The notes: a model not told the origin generated them from the letters alone. Numbered from the stretch's first letter, positions 1 to 8,500 are shown. The stretch is 53,836 bases of DNA from an uncultured Peptococcaceae bacterium (GCA_958417755.1 CATZDY010000003.1:1-53836), one strand, 5' to 3'. Made by a program: numbers and translations.

Positions 1-235
1 CCGCATGGTACAGAACGGCGGTCTGGCCGCAGGCAGTAAAAAGATATTCTTCAAACTGCTCCGGCTCGGCAAACTGGACAAACTTCTCATTCATCAGGTA
101 GTCAAAGGAAACTTCCCGTTCCCACCTCCGGCGCAGCTTCAAGATTTTATCTATGGCTGCATGGCGAATAACAATCTTGCAAAAGGCGTTAAAGGTGTAC
201 TGGATATGCACCTTGTAGGCTTCATCTTCGGTCAT
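1..235 (-). CDS. Small conjugative-element RNA polymerase sigma factor (3' part outside window)
   Basis: The frame starts with ATG at 235-233 behind a GAGGGGG ribosome binding site and runs off the window edge, so only about 78 N-terminal residues are visible. It begins MTEDEAYKVHIQYTFNAFCK and continues with a basic stretch (LKLRRRWERE) and FDYLMNEKF. This is the pattern of the roughly 140-residue sigma-70-like proteins found in Tn916/Tn1549-type conjugative elements. A second, broken copy lies at 1303-1682, and both have the same upstream hairpin repeat. The role is presumably transcription of element genes; the C-terminal DNA-binding part cannot be seen. Family assignment is by recognition of the N-terminal pattern only. 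Confidence 0.6.
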   Translation of the reverse strand, partial: MTEDEAYKVHIQYTFNAFCKIVIRHAAIDKILKLRRRWEREVSFDYLMNEKFVQFAEPEQFEEYLFTACGQTAVLYHA

Positions 236-265
236 GGAAATTCCCCCTCTCTGAATAATAGTGCG

Positions 266-417
266 GGGCGGCAGCACTCCTTGCTGTCGCCCCTTGATTG
301 CCTATCTGCAAAGGCGGGCGGGGCTGTCAACGGCGGCGCATTTGCGCCGTTCATCTTGACCGTTGACTGGCTCGGCTGGCTTTGCCATTTGAGTGTAATT
401 GCTTATTCTTTTTTTAT
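266..417. repeat. Hairpin-rich direct repeat, copy A
   Basis: About 150 bp closely matching 1749-1899. It contains two inverted repeats: GGCGGCAGCA/TGCTGTCGCC separated by 5 bases, and AACGGCGGCGCA facing TGCGCCGTT. It ends in GTGTAATTGCTTATTCTTTTTTT. Both copies sit directly upstream (minus strand) of a small sigma-factor gene, so the repeated unit is 'hairpin leader + sigma gene'. An 8-bp inverted repeat CTTTTGAG/CTCAAAAG (423-430, 471-478) lies just outside this copy. Confidence 0.8.
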
Positions 418-487
418 TTGCAGACTTTTGAGGTAGAACGCCTGCTCCTCCCTTTTCTCTGGCTCACTCTCAAAAGGGTTATGCTGT

Positions 488-1306
488 CTAATTCATTCGT
501 TGTCTTACTATTTCATACATCATTATAGATGCAGCACAACTGACATTGAAAGAACTGGCATAGGAATCTTCAGCCATAGGAATCGTACATAAAACATCAC
601 AATATTCCTTAAATGCCTTATTTAATCCCATGGTTTCATTTCCCATCATTAACATAACCGGGGTTTTCAAGTCCTCATGATAGATAGGCTTTTCGTGGTG
701 GGCTGTTGTGCCTATGATCTTAAAGCCAGGGTATTTTATTCTAAGGCTTTCAACGAATTTATATAAATCCTCATTGTGAATGATTCGAATCACCGGAAGA
801 TTGAAAAAAGAACCCATCGCCGAAACAATTACATCAGGCTCATACAAATCAACCGCATGTCCAGTAATTATCAACATATCTACTCCCAACGCATCACATG
901 AACGTATCATCGTACCTAAATTTCCTTTATTAGAGGGCCTGTCAAATAACACAATAAATGGATTGGAAGATAACGCAACATTTTCTAACCTGTCTTCCCT
1001 CATTTCAATAATAGCCAATAATTCAGAAGTTTCTTCTTTTCCACTTAATTCCTTTAGCAACTGTGCCGTAAGAGTATAATTGACTTCTGTTTTTACTGTT
1101 TCTATCATATGTTTTGCCCAGCCTGACAGATTATTCTTGTCATAAATAAAAGAAATAATCTTCCAGTTATTTTTAACCGCTTCATTTAAACTTCTTACGC
1201 CTTCAACAATAAATTGATTATATTTATATCTTTTATTTCGATTATGCTTCAATACTTCAAATCTCTGGTAATCATTATTTTTATTTAATATAGAAACAAC
1301 TTTCAT
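488..1306 (-). CDS. TrmH/SpoU-family RNA 2'-O-methyltransferase
   Basis: A 272-residue SPOUT methyltransferase. An N-terminal substrate-binding region (about 15-95, with FIVEGVRSLNEA) is followed by the SpoU knot (about 115-270). The three SpoU motifs are complete: NKGNLGTMIRSCDALG, MLMMGNETMGL and IPMAEDSYASSFNVSCAAS. The family transfers a methyl group from S-adenosylmethionine to ribose 2'-OH groups of 23S rRNA or tRNA. The ATG overlaps the stop of the broken sigma gene (ATGA), and its AGG-rich ribosome binding site lies inside that gene's tail. Placement beside a Tet protection gene makes an antibiotic-protection role (as for TsnR or AviRb) possible, but nothing in the sequence fixes the rRNA target. 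Confidence 0.85.
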   Translation of the reverse strand: MKVVSILNKNNDYQRFEVLKHNRNKRYKYNQFIVEGVRSLNEAVKNNWKIISFIYDKNNLSGWAKHMIETVKTEVNYTLTAQLLKELSGKEETSELLAIIEMREDRLENVALSSNPFIVLFDRPSNKGNLGTMIRSCDALGVDMLIITGHAVDLYEPDVIVSAMGSFFNLPVIRIIHNEDLYKFVESLRIKYPGFKIIGTTAHHEKPIYHEDLKTPVMLMMGNETMGLNKAFKEYCDVLCTIPMAEDSYASSFNVSCAASIMMYEIVRQRMN

Positions 1307-1682
1307 TTCAATACCTGCCTCATCATACTTTGGTTTTCGAATTTTTCACCCATTGTAAGCCCATTTTTGAAAAAATAAGGGAAAATGATTTCCCGGTTTT
1401 TCTGTGGCAGGGATAACAGGACGGCGGCAAGTTTTCCATTGGTGAGGATAACTGCCTGACCGCATATCGTTATAGGGTGTTCTTCATGGGGTGCTTCAAA
1501 ATATTCGTCTGTTGTGCCTAAAGGGTAAAACTTTTCTTCTGTGAGGTATTCAAGGGATATTTCTTTTTGCCGCCGTCTGCTCCTGTCACGCCATGCGTTG
1601 ATAGCCGCATAGTGTATGACGGTCTTGCAAAGCCATTGAACGTGTACATGATGTGTTCTTTGTATGCTTCTGTGCAAGGCAT
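1303..1682 (-). pseudogene. Small sigma-factor gene, frameshifted and tail-altered
   Basis: Second copy of the sigma gene at 1-235. The start ATG is at 1682-1680 (MPCTEAYKEHIMYTFNGF). After GGCTTT the intact homologue has one more T (TTTTGC in copy 1, TTTGC here, near 1627-1630). The rest therefore continues in another frame as CKTVIHYAAINAW, DRSRRRQKEISLEYLTEEKF, CGQAV and LPQKNREIIFPYFF. The tail ends MMRQVLK instead of a normal helix-turn-helix region 4 and overlaps the start of the RNA methyltransferase. It probably no longer makes a working sigma factor. The remaining tail may survive because it carries the ribosome binding site of the downstream gene. Confidence 0.7.
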
Positions 1683-1748
1683 AGATGATTCCCCCTTTCT
1701 CCCACATAGGGCGTTGTATGGTTGACGGGTTTCATTTATAATATCAGA

Positions 1749-1899
1749 GGGCGGCAGCACCCCTTGCTGTCGCCCCTTGATTGCCTACCAGCAAAGGCGG
1801 GCGGGGCTGTCAACAGCGGCGCATATGCGCCGTTTATCTTGACTGCCCGCTGGCTCGGCTGGCTTTCCTATTTGAGTGTAATTGCTTATTCTTTTTTTG
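1749..1899. repeat. Hairpin-rich direct repeat, copy B
   Basis: Partner of the repeat at 266-417, with the same two inverted repeats (GGCGGCAGCA...TGCTGTCGCC; a dyad around GGCGCATATGCGCC) and the same ATTGCTTATTCTTTTTTT end. On the minus strand it lies between the AraC-like gene and the broken sigma gene. The last codons and stop of the AraC-like gene (1886-1899) lie in the repeat, so the repeat end probably marks a recombination joint. Confidence 0.8.
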
Positions 1900-2752
1900 T
1901 TACTGGAATCCAAATTTCACTGTATGCGTAGTTGGGCTTTTTGTCGTCCATTTTTGTAAAAGAGAAAGAAAACGGCTCTGCCAGTTCATAATCTGCCGTC
2001 ATAAACCATTCGGAGTAGATTCTTGCCATTGTATCCTGCAAAGTAAACGGGAAGATTCCTTCATTTGGAAAAACTGCCCACGTATGAGCTTTAACAGGAA
2101 ATGTGTCCAGATTACTGCTAATGTCATTTTTAGTTGTTAAAACTCCAATTAAATGCGTTAATTCACCAGCTTCTTCAAGAAAGTTCGTATCTGATTCATA
2201 GGAAACATTTACAGTTTCATATGGCTCAATGTTTTGCAACCGGTGCATTTCTTCTTTCTGTTCCTGTGTTATGCTTTGTGCCAGTTCCAAAATAGCGTTG
2301 TTTACTCCCTCATATTGTAACGGCACTCGTTTACTTACACCTGCAAACGTAAAAGCAGGTTTTTCAACAATTTTATATTCCATTAAAGTTCCTCCCTTCA
2401 TAGTTACAACAAATTGTAACTTTTGGCATGATTTACATTGTTTCAACTTTGCGACTTGTGACGGTAAGATACCGCTCCATTTTTTAAAGGCACGTGTAAA
2501 TCCGTCTACGGATTGATACCCATATTGATAAGCGACATCTGTTACCTGCGCCCCCTGCAACAATTCTTTGTTAGCTTCTGAAAGTCGTCTGTTTTTTACA
2601 TACTCATTCAGCGTCATATTGGTAAGCGCAAAAAATATTTTTCTAAAATGATAATCTGAAACATTTATATGCTCAGAAATCTTCTCAAGTAAAAACTCGT
2701 CCTCCAGGTGCGCTTCAATATAGTCCATCGCGTCATTCAATTTCTTTAACAC
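1886..2752 (-). CDS. AraC-family regulator with GyrI-like effector domain
   Basis: Start placed at GTG 2752-2750, six bases after GGAGG; an upstream in-frame ATG exists but has no ribosome binding site. The 288-residue protein has an N-terminal AraC double helix-turn-helix (about 1-105: FLLEKISEHINVSDYHFRKIF and VTDVAYQYGYQSVDGFTRAF) and a C-terminal GyrI-like/SOUL ligand-binding domain (about 125-288, from MEYKIVEKPAF to YSEIWIPV). Such proteins (Rob- and BmrR-like) bind small amphipathic or drug-like molecules and activate nearby genes. The neighbouring methyltransferase and Tet genes are candidate targets, by position only. The stop codon lies within the hairpin repeat. Confidence 0.85.
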   Translation of the reverse strand: MLKKLNDAMDYIEAHLEDEFLLEKISEHINVSDYHFRKIFFALTNMTLNEYVKNRRLSEANKELLQGAQVTDVAYQYGYQSVDGFTRAFKKWSGILPSQVAKLKQCKSCQKLQFVVTMKGGTLMEYKIVEKPAFTFAGVSKRVPLQYEGVNNAILELAQSITQEQKEEMHRLQNIEPYETVNVSYESDTNFLEEAGELTHLIGVLTTKNDISSNLDTFPVKAHTWAVFPNEGIFPFTLQDTMARIYSEWFMTADYELAEPFSFSFTKMDDKKPNYAYSEIWIPVTKKE

Positions 2753-2942
2753 ATTGCCCCTCCTTCCGAATACGAATATCACAATTTAGAAAGATATGCT
2801 CGACATTAGCATACAAAATTAGTCGGGTTATAAATAAAGGCCGTTTGCTCAATATAAGTTTACACAAAACCGACTTGAAAACAAAACTAACATAGACTCT
2901 CCTTATATTCAAAGATTTTTATCCGTGATAACGCACAAAATA

Positions 2943-4862
2943 TTACGTTATTTTCTGAAACATATGCCGAACCTTATCTAAACGGCTGTTAGGACGGCGT
3001 GGCTGCAATACAGGCTCCCCGGAAATTTCTTGGTACCCTTTTAATTCGGTAAGGCAGACGCTTCTCCCATTTGTATAAAAATTTAAATCATTCCTATATT
3101 CGCCGATGCAGCGGGCGGGGATTTCTCCCGTAAAAATAACTTCATCATTTTTAAGCAAGGTTGATTCAATCACTGCACAATACTTCGGTGCGTCATTATA
3201 AGCCCGTGAAAGATATTCCTGCGGTGCAAAAAGGGTAAAGGAAAGGTATGGTTCCAATAATTGTGTTCCTGCTCTTTTCAATGCCTGTTCTAACACGATA
3301 GGAGCAAGGGAACGAAAATCTGCGGGGGTACTAACTGGACTGTAATAAACTCCATAGTCAAAACAAATTTCACAATCTGTCACTTCCCAACCGTATAAGC
3401 CTTGCTCCATTCCATAACGCACCCCTTCCATAACGGCATTTTGAAAACTTTGGTTTAAATAGCCGAGAGATACTTTGCTTTTAAACCGGGTTCCACTTCC
3501 GGCAGGAAGTGGCGTTACAGTTAAGCCAATGGATGCCCAAAACGGATTCGGCGGCACTTCAATATGAATCGTGTAACTGGCTGTTTTTAATGGCCTTTCC
3601 AGATAAATGACCGTAGGTTCTTTCACATTTATGTTCACATGGTATCGCTCTACTAACAGAGAGCATACAACCTCTAACTGGACTTTTCCTAAAAAAGAAA
3701 TGATGATTTCATGCGTTATCGTATCCACATAGTAATGCAACAGCGGATCTGTATCTGCAATTTCCGTCAGGGCATTCAGCAGGAGGTCTCTTTGTTCCTG
3801 ATTTTGCGGCTCCACCGTCGTCCGAAGCAAAGGAATCGGATTTTTTTCCCATGCCTTGCGCGGCAAAAGTTCTACATTTCCGAGAGTATCATTCAGCTTC
3901 AGAGTGTCATTGGTCAAAATAACAATTTCTCCGCAACAGGCTGTGTCCGCCGGTATAATCTCTCCGTTTGACGGAATCCTCATTTCTGTGATTTTTAGTT
4001 TTTGATTTTGGGGCAGGAGAATCGTATCCCGTAAATGAAGTGTCCCGCTGTATAACCGCAAATAAACGAGCCGCTTTTTCTGGTCTGTGTACTCGATTTT
4101 AAAAACGCTTCCGCATAGCTCGGATTGATCGTTGTCCGCACCAGAAGTAAATGTTTCTGCAATCACTTCAATCAGCTTTTCAGTTCCGATATTGTTCTTT
4201 GCACTCCCATGATAAATAGGAAACAGGGAACCGTTTTGCATTCTTCTGCATTTCTCCCTCTGTAAATCTTGTATTTTCAAAGGTTCCCCCGCAATATATT
4301 TTTCCAAAAGTTCATCATTTCCAGCAATAATAGAATCCCATTTTTCTATATCCTCAATGTCTGTCAGAGACACTTCCGGAGTGAGCGAAACATCTTGCAT
4401 AACCATGACATCATCAGAAAGTTTTTCTCTGATATTTTGATAAACGCTCTGTAAGTCAATGCCCTCCTGGTCTATCTTATTTACAAAAATAATCGTTGGG
4501 ATTTTCATTTTCTGGAGCGCATGGAACAGTACCCGTGTTTGTGCCTGCACGCCGTCCTTTGCGGAAACTACTAAAATTGCTCCGTCAAGAACAGCAAGTG
4601 AGCGATATACTTCCGCCAAAAAGTCCATATGGCCGGGGGTATCGACAATATTGATCTTATAATTCTTCCAGCCGAAAGAAGTGACGGCCGTTTGAATGGT
4701 AATCCCACGCTGGCGTTCCAACAGCATGGTGTCTGTCCGCGTTGTTCCCTTATCTACACTCCCTAATTCCGGAACGGCTCCGCTGGTATAGAGCAGGCTT
4801 TCTGTCAAAGTCGTTTTTCCTGCGTCTACATGAGCAAGAATGCCGATATTGATTATTTTCAT
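2943..4862 (-). CDS. tet: Tetracycline resistance ribosomal protection protein, Tet(W/44/32)-like
   Basis: A translation-factor GTPase that removes tetracycline from the ribosomal A site. Start at ATG 4862-4860, eight bases after GGAGG, gives the canonical 639 residues; an in-frame ATG five codons upstream overlaps the ribosome binding site. GTPase motifs are intact: AHVDAGKTT (G1, about 10-18), GITIQ (switch), DTPGH (74-78) and NKID (128-131). EF-G-like domains II-V follow, with the conserved loop YYSPVSTPADFR and C-terminus RRPNSRLDKVRHMF. Blocks resemble Tet(W), Tet(44) and Tet(32), so it may be a mosaic or unassigned allele. It has a complete promoter and attenuator leader (4863-5177) and closely follows truncated hsdR. 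Confidence 0.95.
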   Translation of the reverse strand: MKIINIGILAHVDAGKTTLTESLLYTSGAVPELGSVDKGTTRTDTMLLERQRGITIQTAVTSFGWKNYKINIVDTPGHMDFLAEVYRSLAVLDGAILVVSAKDGVQAQTRVLFHALQKMKIPTIIFVNKIDQEGIDLQSVYQNIREKLSDDVMVMQDVSLTPEVSLTDIEDIEKWDSIIAGNDELLEKYIAGEPLKIQDLQREKCRRMQNGSLFPIYHGSAKNNIGTEKLIEVIAETFTSGADNDQSELCGSVFKIEYTDQKKRLVYLRLYSGTLHLRDTILLPQNQKLKITEMRIPSNGEIIPADTACCGEIVILTNDTLKLNDTLGNVELLPRKAWEKNPIPLLRTTVEPQNQEQRDLLLNALTEIADTDPLLHYYVDTITHEIIISFLGKVQLEVVCSLLVERYHVNINVKEPTVIYLERPLKTASYTIHIEVPPNPFWASIGLTVTPLPAGSGTRFKSKVSLGYLNQSFQNAVMEGVRYGMEQGLYGWEVTDCEICFDYGVYYSPVSTPADFRSLAPIVLEQALKRAGTQLLEPYLSFTLFAPQEYLSRAYNDAPKYCAVIESTLLKNDEVIFTGEIPARCIGEYRNDLNFYTNGRSVCLTELKGYQEISGEPVLQPRRPNSRLDKVRHMFQKIT

Positions 4863-4895
4863 GTGTTTGTCCTCCATTCAGCCCCCAAAGGGCAT

Positions 4896-4934
4896 AAAAA
4901 TCCCCAGCAGCAAAATACTTTTACCGCTGGGGAT
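4896..4934 (-). terminator. Attenuator terminator in the tet leader
   Basis: Perfect 9-bp stem ATCCCCAGC/GCTGGGGAT with a 17-base loop, followed on the minus strand by TTTTT. It lies 34 bp upstream of the tet start codon. Confidence 0.8.
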
Positions 4935-5095
4935 ATAGCGAATAGACATACACATACATACAACGCACTGCAAGCAGCGGTCGCTCTTTTGATATGTCAA
5001 ATATATAAGGCAAAAGTATTCTTAAAAAGGGTACAAAAAACTAAGCCCCTTGCAAGGGACGGTTACAATTCTTTGTTCCCACTATTTGATTATAG

Positions 5096-5119
5096 TTAAT
5101 TAAGAATACCTTGCCGCAT
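5096..5119 (-). CDS. tet leader peptide (7 residues)
   Basis: ATG at 5119-5117 preceded by AAGGAG at good spacing, encoding MRQGILN and then TAA. The coding bases GGTATTCTTAA are complementary to a downstream leader segment, so translation would alter the RNA fold. Its size and position fit leader ORFs of tet(M/O/W) genes. Confidence 0.6.
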   Translation of the reverse strand: MRQGILN

Positions 5120-5149
5120 ATTTTTAACTCCTTACTTGGAATAGAAATA

Positions 5150-5848
5150 TTATAGCATATCGGCATTGAAAAAGAAAGTCCTGAAACAAAATTTACGGAA
5201 TAGTAGGCTGCTGTCTATCAATCTCTTGTGTGTTTCTTTATGACACATGAGCATTTGGGCCTCGGTCATATCCATGGGCTTGACCGTATAGCCCTGCTTA
5301 AGCTGCTGAATACGCTTGGCCGTGAGTTTTTCCCGTTTGGGGAAGTTTTCATCCAGCAAGGTCTGAAAGTCCACTTCCTCAGCAGCAGGCGGCGTGACAG
5401 GCCCAGCCACTGGCTGGATCTTTTGCGCCCCCCAAGATGTATCAAAGGGAACTTCAGTATAATGAGCCCCGTAACAATAGGCCACAAAATCCAGAAAGCT
5501 GTGCAGATTTTGCAGGGCCAAAACCGCCTGATCCCAGCTGACCCCCTTGGGGTTGTGGGTGGCATTGTTGCCCACCTTGCGCAGATAATCCAGTTTTGCA
5601 CCCATGCCAGAGGGAATCAAATCTTTAAAATCCTCAGTGCTGAGCAGGGTGACCAGCTTATCTTCATAGGGCTTGGCGAGGGAACTGTCTACACTGTACA
5701 CCCACTTCACCGCAAACTCCAGGGCTGTGCGGCAGGCTGTGGCGCACAGGGCCGGAGAAATGGGCAGCACCCGCTCCGCCGAAACAGCAGCCTCAGCAAA
5801 GGGTTCAAACTGGGGGTCTTTTAATAGAAAATCAAAGTTTGTGGGCAT
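5150..5848 (-). pseudogene. hsdR: Type I restriction endonuclease subunit R, N-terminal remnant
   Basis: Start ATG 5848-5846 after GAGGTGA, 29 bp beyond the hsdS stop. About 195 residues look like an HsdR N-terminal domain of the DUF4145 type (FDFLLKDPQFEPF, ALEFAVKWVYSVD, YLRKVGNNATHNPKGVSW, and then LTAKRIQQLKQGYTVKPMD). After MDMTEA (about 5255) the sequence changes to a tail that overlaps the tet promoter region and ends at TAA 5150. The nuclease (PD-ExK) and helicase domains of the roughly 1,000-residue subunit are missing. The tet-bearing module has evidently replaced or interrupted the gene. The remaining locus should modify DNA but not restrict it. Confidence 0.85.
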
Positions 5849-5877
5849 GGCGGTCACCTCAATACTAAAATATATCG

Positions 5878-7020
5878 TCAGAATATCTCTCCCCGGAAGC
5901 ACTTCTGCATTAAGGATTTATAGTTTTGCTCCAGCTTGGCAAGGGATTGTTGGAGCAGGGATTTTTGGGCTTCGACGTGGTGGACGAAGTCGGCGAACTC
6001 ATTTTGGAGTGCAATAGGCGGAACAGGCAAGTAAAATCCTTCCAACTGCTTTTTGTTTACCTTTGGAATATTTGTACGTCCGCTGAAAGCAAGAATATAA
6101 TCAAGAAAAAAATCCGAGCGCAAAACTATTGATAAATAGTCACGATTGCTATTACACGTTGGTAAAATTGGATAAGCATCTGCAGAACAAACTCCCTCGA
6201 AATAGGGTTTGGCTACCTTGTTCAGGTTTGGGCGAATTTTGCTGTAAATGAGATGCCTTTCGTCAAATGGATATTTTCCGCTTTTTAAATCACTGTCTTT
6301 AACAAGTTTGTAATCCAAAATACGACCAGTATCTTTTTCTATGCTCTCAATCCCTATATGAGGATAGTCAGCATATTTGACAAAATCTCTTGTCATCTGC
6401 GTATCAATAGTTGCCACATAAGAGAAAGGTCGTTTTTTCCACCCATTTGGATTCGTCACCGGATCACCAAACATCTCAATAAACTGCGATTTCACCAGCA
6501 AATCCAGCTTATCTATCTGCGCCTTGCGCTTTTCAATGAGGGCGCTGGCGCGGTCAAGCACATTGGCAATTTGTTGCTGGTCTGGCAACGGAGGGAGGGG
6601 AATAAAAATATTCGAAAATTGTGACTTATTTATAATGGGCACAACTGCTGCATTAGCAATATGGTTTAATTGATTACGGCTATTTAAAACCGCATAGGCT
6701 ATGTATCTTTCATTACACTTTTCGTTATCTGGAATAATAGCATTTACTTGTTGGTTACACGTAGATTCTTTTCTTGTTATTCCAACTTTACCAATTATCC
6801 CAATACAAGTGACCAAAACACTGTTTGCAGGTAACATCCTAATTTTGTTTTTGGCATTGTTTGAGATATAGTTATCTGCTTCCAATAAAGCGGTTACTCC
6901 TATATCTCTTAAATCTCCTGGTTTAAAAAAAGGTATATCATTAGAGTCAAAATTACTACTTTCACTGGTTTTGGGTGTGTTTCCAGTTATAATCTGCCCT
7001 ACATCCCCCAGCCTCACCAT
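5878..7020 (-). CDS. hsdS: Type I restriction-modification specificity subunit S
   Basis: The 380-residue HsdS is read from ATG 7020-7018 (MVRLGDVGQIITGNTP), seven bases after the hsdM stop. The open frame extends further upstream, but that part only reads hsdM out of frame. Two target recognition domains are visible, about 1-150 and 190-330, each followed by a conserved helical repeat (PLPPLPDQQQIANVLDRASALIEKRK... and PVPPIALQNEFADFVHHVE). Each half would read one part of a bipartite DNA target. It works with HsdM as a modification methyltransferase. No inverted repeats or extra S cassettes suggesting phase variation are seen. Confidence 0.93.
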   Translation of the reverse strand: MVRLGDVGQIITGNTPKTSESSNFDSNDIPFFKPGDLRDIGVTALLEADNYISNNAKNKIRMLPANSVLVTCIGIIGKVGITRKESTCNQQVNAIIPDNEKCNERYIAYAVLNSRNQLNHIANAAVVPIINKSQFSNIFIPLPPLPDQQQIANVLDRASALIEKRKAQIDKLDLLVKSQFIEMFGDPVTNPNGWKKRPFSYVATIDTQMTRDFVKYADYPHIGIESIEKDTGRILDYKLVKDSDLKSGKYPFDERHLIYSKIRPNLNKVAKPYFEGVCSADAYPILPTCNSNRDYLSIVLRSDFFLDYILAFSGRTNIPKVNKKQLEGFYLPVPPIALQNEFADFVHHVEAQKSLLQQSLAKLEQNYKSLMQKCFRGEIF

Positions 7021-7027
7021 CTCCCAC

Positions 7028-8500
7028 TTACCCACGCAGCAGCGCCTCCAGTTCTGCCAACCCTGCGGTAATCTCCTGCTCCAGCTCATGGATCTCGGCC
7101 ATAATCTCCAAGGGGTGGGGATACTCCTCCTCCACATAGGTGCTCTGCTTGTATTTATTGATGGAAAGGTCGTAGTCATTGCCCACAATCTCATCCTTTG
7201 GCACGAGAAAACTCTGCTCGGTACGCTCGCGGCTTTCCTCTGCATCCAACGCGTGGAACCGCGCCACGATGTCGGGGATATCGCTGCCCTCCAACGGAGT
7301 GCGCTTATCGTCCAGACTGTAACCGTCTGACTGCATATCGTAAAACCACACTTTATCCGTACCGCCAGCCCTGGTTTTGGTAAACACAATCACCGCAGTG
7401 CTCACCCCGGCGTAAGGCTTGAACACCCCGGAGGGCATGGAGATAACGGCCTCCAGCCGGTGGTTTTCCACAATCTCTTTGCGGATATCCTTATGGGCCT
7501 TGGAGGAGCCGAACAGCACCCCGTCCGGCACAATGGAGGCGCAGCGCCCGCCGTTTTTCAGCATCCTGAGAAACAGGGCCAAAAACAGCAATTCAGTCTT
7601 TTTGGTCTTGGTCACTTTCAGCAAATCAGTGGATACAATATCATAATCCAGGCTGCCCTTAAAGGGAGGATTGGCCAGTATCTTGGTGTATTTGTCCGTG
7701 TCAGTATTCTGGTCAGACAGGCTGTCCTTATACCCAATATGGGGGTTTTGGATGCCGTGGGTCATCATGTTCATGGCTCCGATGCGCAACATAGTACGAT
7801 CCATGTCGTAACCTGTGAACATGGCATTGTCATAATGGGCTTTGGCGTCCTTGTTATAAAAAATCTCCTCAAGATAATGCTCTCTCAGATATTCCCCTGC
7901 TGCCACCAAAAAGCCGCTGGTACCGCAGGCAGGGTCGCAGATAAGATCATTGGGCTGAAAATCCAATAAATCCACCATCATGCGAATGATATGGCGCGGC
8001 GTACGGAACTGGCCGTTGGTGCCTGCTGTGGAAAGTTTGGAAAGCATGTATTCGTACAAATCACCCCGGGTATCTTGCTTGTCCGGCAGTTGCTCCATAA
8101 AAGCATACATATCATCCAAGGAAGTGACGATTTTTTCCAGCAACTGGGGCGTAGGCACTTTGAAAATGGCGTCAGCCATATACTTGGCGTATGTTCCGCT
8201 GCTTCCGTTCAGGTCTTTTATAAAAGGAAATACCTCGCCCTGCATGATTTGATACAAGGTTTCAGCGGGTTTATCCCGCAGCACAGACCATTTTAGATGC
8301 TCTTTACCAGTAAATATGCTGGCATATGGAACCCCCAGCATGATGCTCTCTTTTTGTCTTGTATTGTCCGTTTGGTCAAGGTCCCGGATAAACATCAGGT
8401 AGGTAATCTGTTCAATCACATCCAGGGGGTTGGTGAGGCCGCCTGTCCAAAACATTTCCCACAGTTTATCTACTTTATTTTTCAGCTCCCCTGTAATCAT
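7028..8500 (-). CDS. hsdM: Type I restriction-modification DNA adenine methyltransferase subunit M
   Basis: A 490-residue N6-adenine methyltransferase. The N-terminal HsdM_N domain (about 5-135) begins LKNKVDKLWEMFWTGG. The catalytic domain (about 145-460) has the SAM-binding motif I DPACGTSGF (about 188-196) and the catalytic motif NPPF (about 278-281). A helical C-terminus (ELEQEITAGLAELEALL) pairs with HsdS. The ATG overlaps the stop of the small HTH gene (ATGA), and hsdS follows after 7 bp, so HTH-hsdM-hsdS-hsdR was one operon. M and S appear complete. Confidence 0.95.
   Translation of the reverse strand: MITGELKNKVDKLWEMFWTGGLTNPLDVIEQITYLMFIRDLDQTDNTRQKESIMLGVPYASIFTGKEHLKWSVLRDKPAETLYQIMQGEVFPFIKDLNGSSGTYAKYMADAIFKVPTPQLLEKIVTSLDDMYAFMEQLPDKQDTRGDLYEYMLSKLSTAGTNGQFRTPRHIIRMMVDLLDFQPNDLICDPACGTSGFLVAAGEYLREHYLEEIFYNKDAKAHYDNAMFTGYDMDRTMLRIGAMNMMTHGIQNPHIGYKDSLSDQNTDTDKYTKILANPPFKGSLDYDIVSTDLLKVTKTKKTELLFLALFLRMLKNGGRCASIVPDGVLFGSSKAHKDIRKEIVENHRLEAVISMPSGVFKPYAGVSTAVIVFTKTRAGGTDKVWFYDMQSDGYSLDDKRTPLEGSDIPDIVARFHALDAEESRERTEQSFLVPKDEIVGNDYDLSINKYKQSTYVEEEYPHPLEIMAEIHELEQEITAGLAELEALLRG

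Larger units (their letters stand above)
4863..5177 (-). promoter_or_regulatory. tet promoter and attenuator leader
   Basis: On the minus strand, -10 TATAAT is at 5154-5149 with a weak TTTCTT 17 bp upstream (5177-5172). The transcript contains a 7-codon leader ORF (5119-5096), a small palindrome CCCTTGCAAGGG followed by a T run (5060-5035), a segment TTAAGAATACTTTTGCC (about 5026-5010), and a strong terminator hairpin at 4934-4896. The TTAAGAATAC segment can pair back with GGTATTCTTAA in the leader ORF. Its AATACTTTT part can instead pair with AAAAGTATT in the terminator loop. This is the layout of the known tet(M)-type transcriptional attenuation, where a ribosome on the leader ORF changes the pairing. 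The pairings are seen; the mechanism is inferred from the family. Confidence 0.75.

Noticed and set aside
5228..5824. 198-codon plus-strand frame opposite hsdR
   Set aside because: The minus strand has clear HsdR homology; the plus frame has no recognisable features.
7021..7389. N-terminal extension of HsdS
   Set aside because: The extra residues are hsdM read in another phase; hsdS starts at 7020, seven bases after the hsdM stop.
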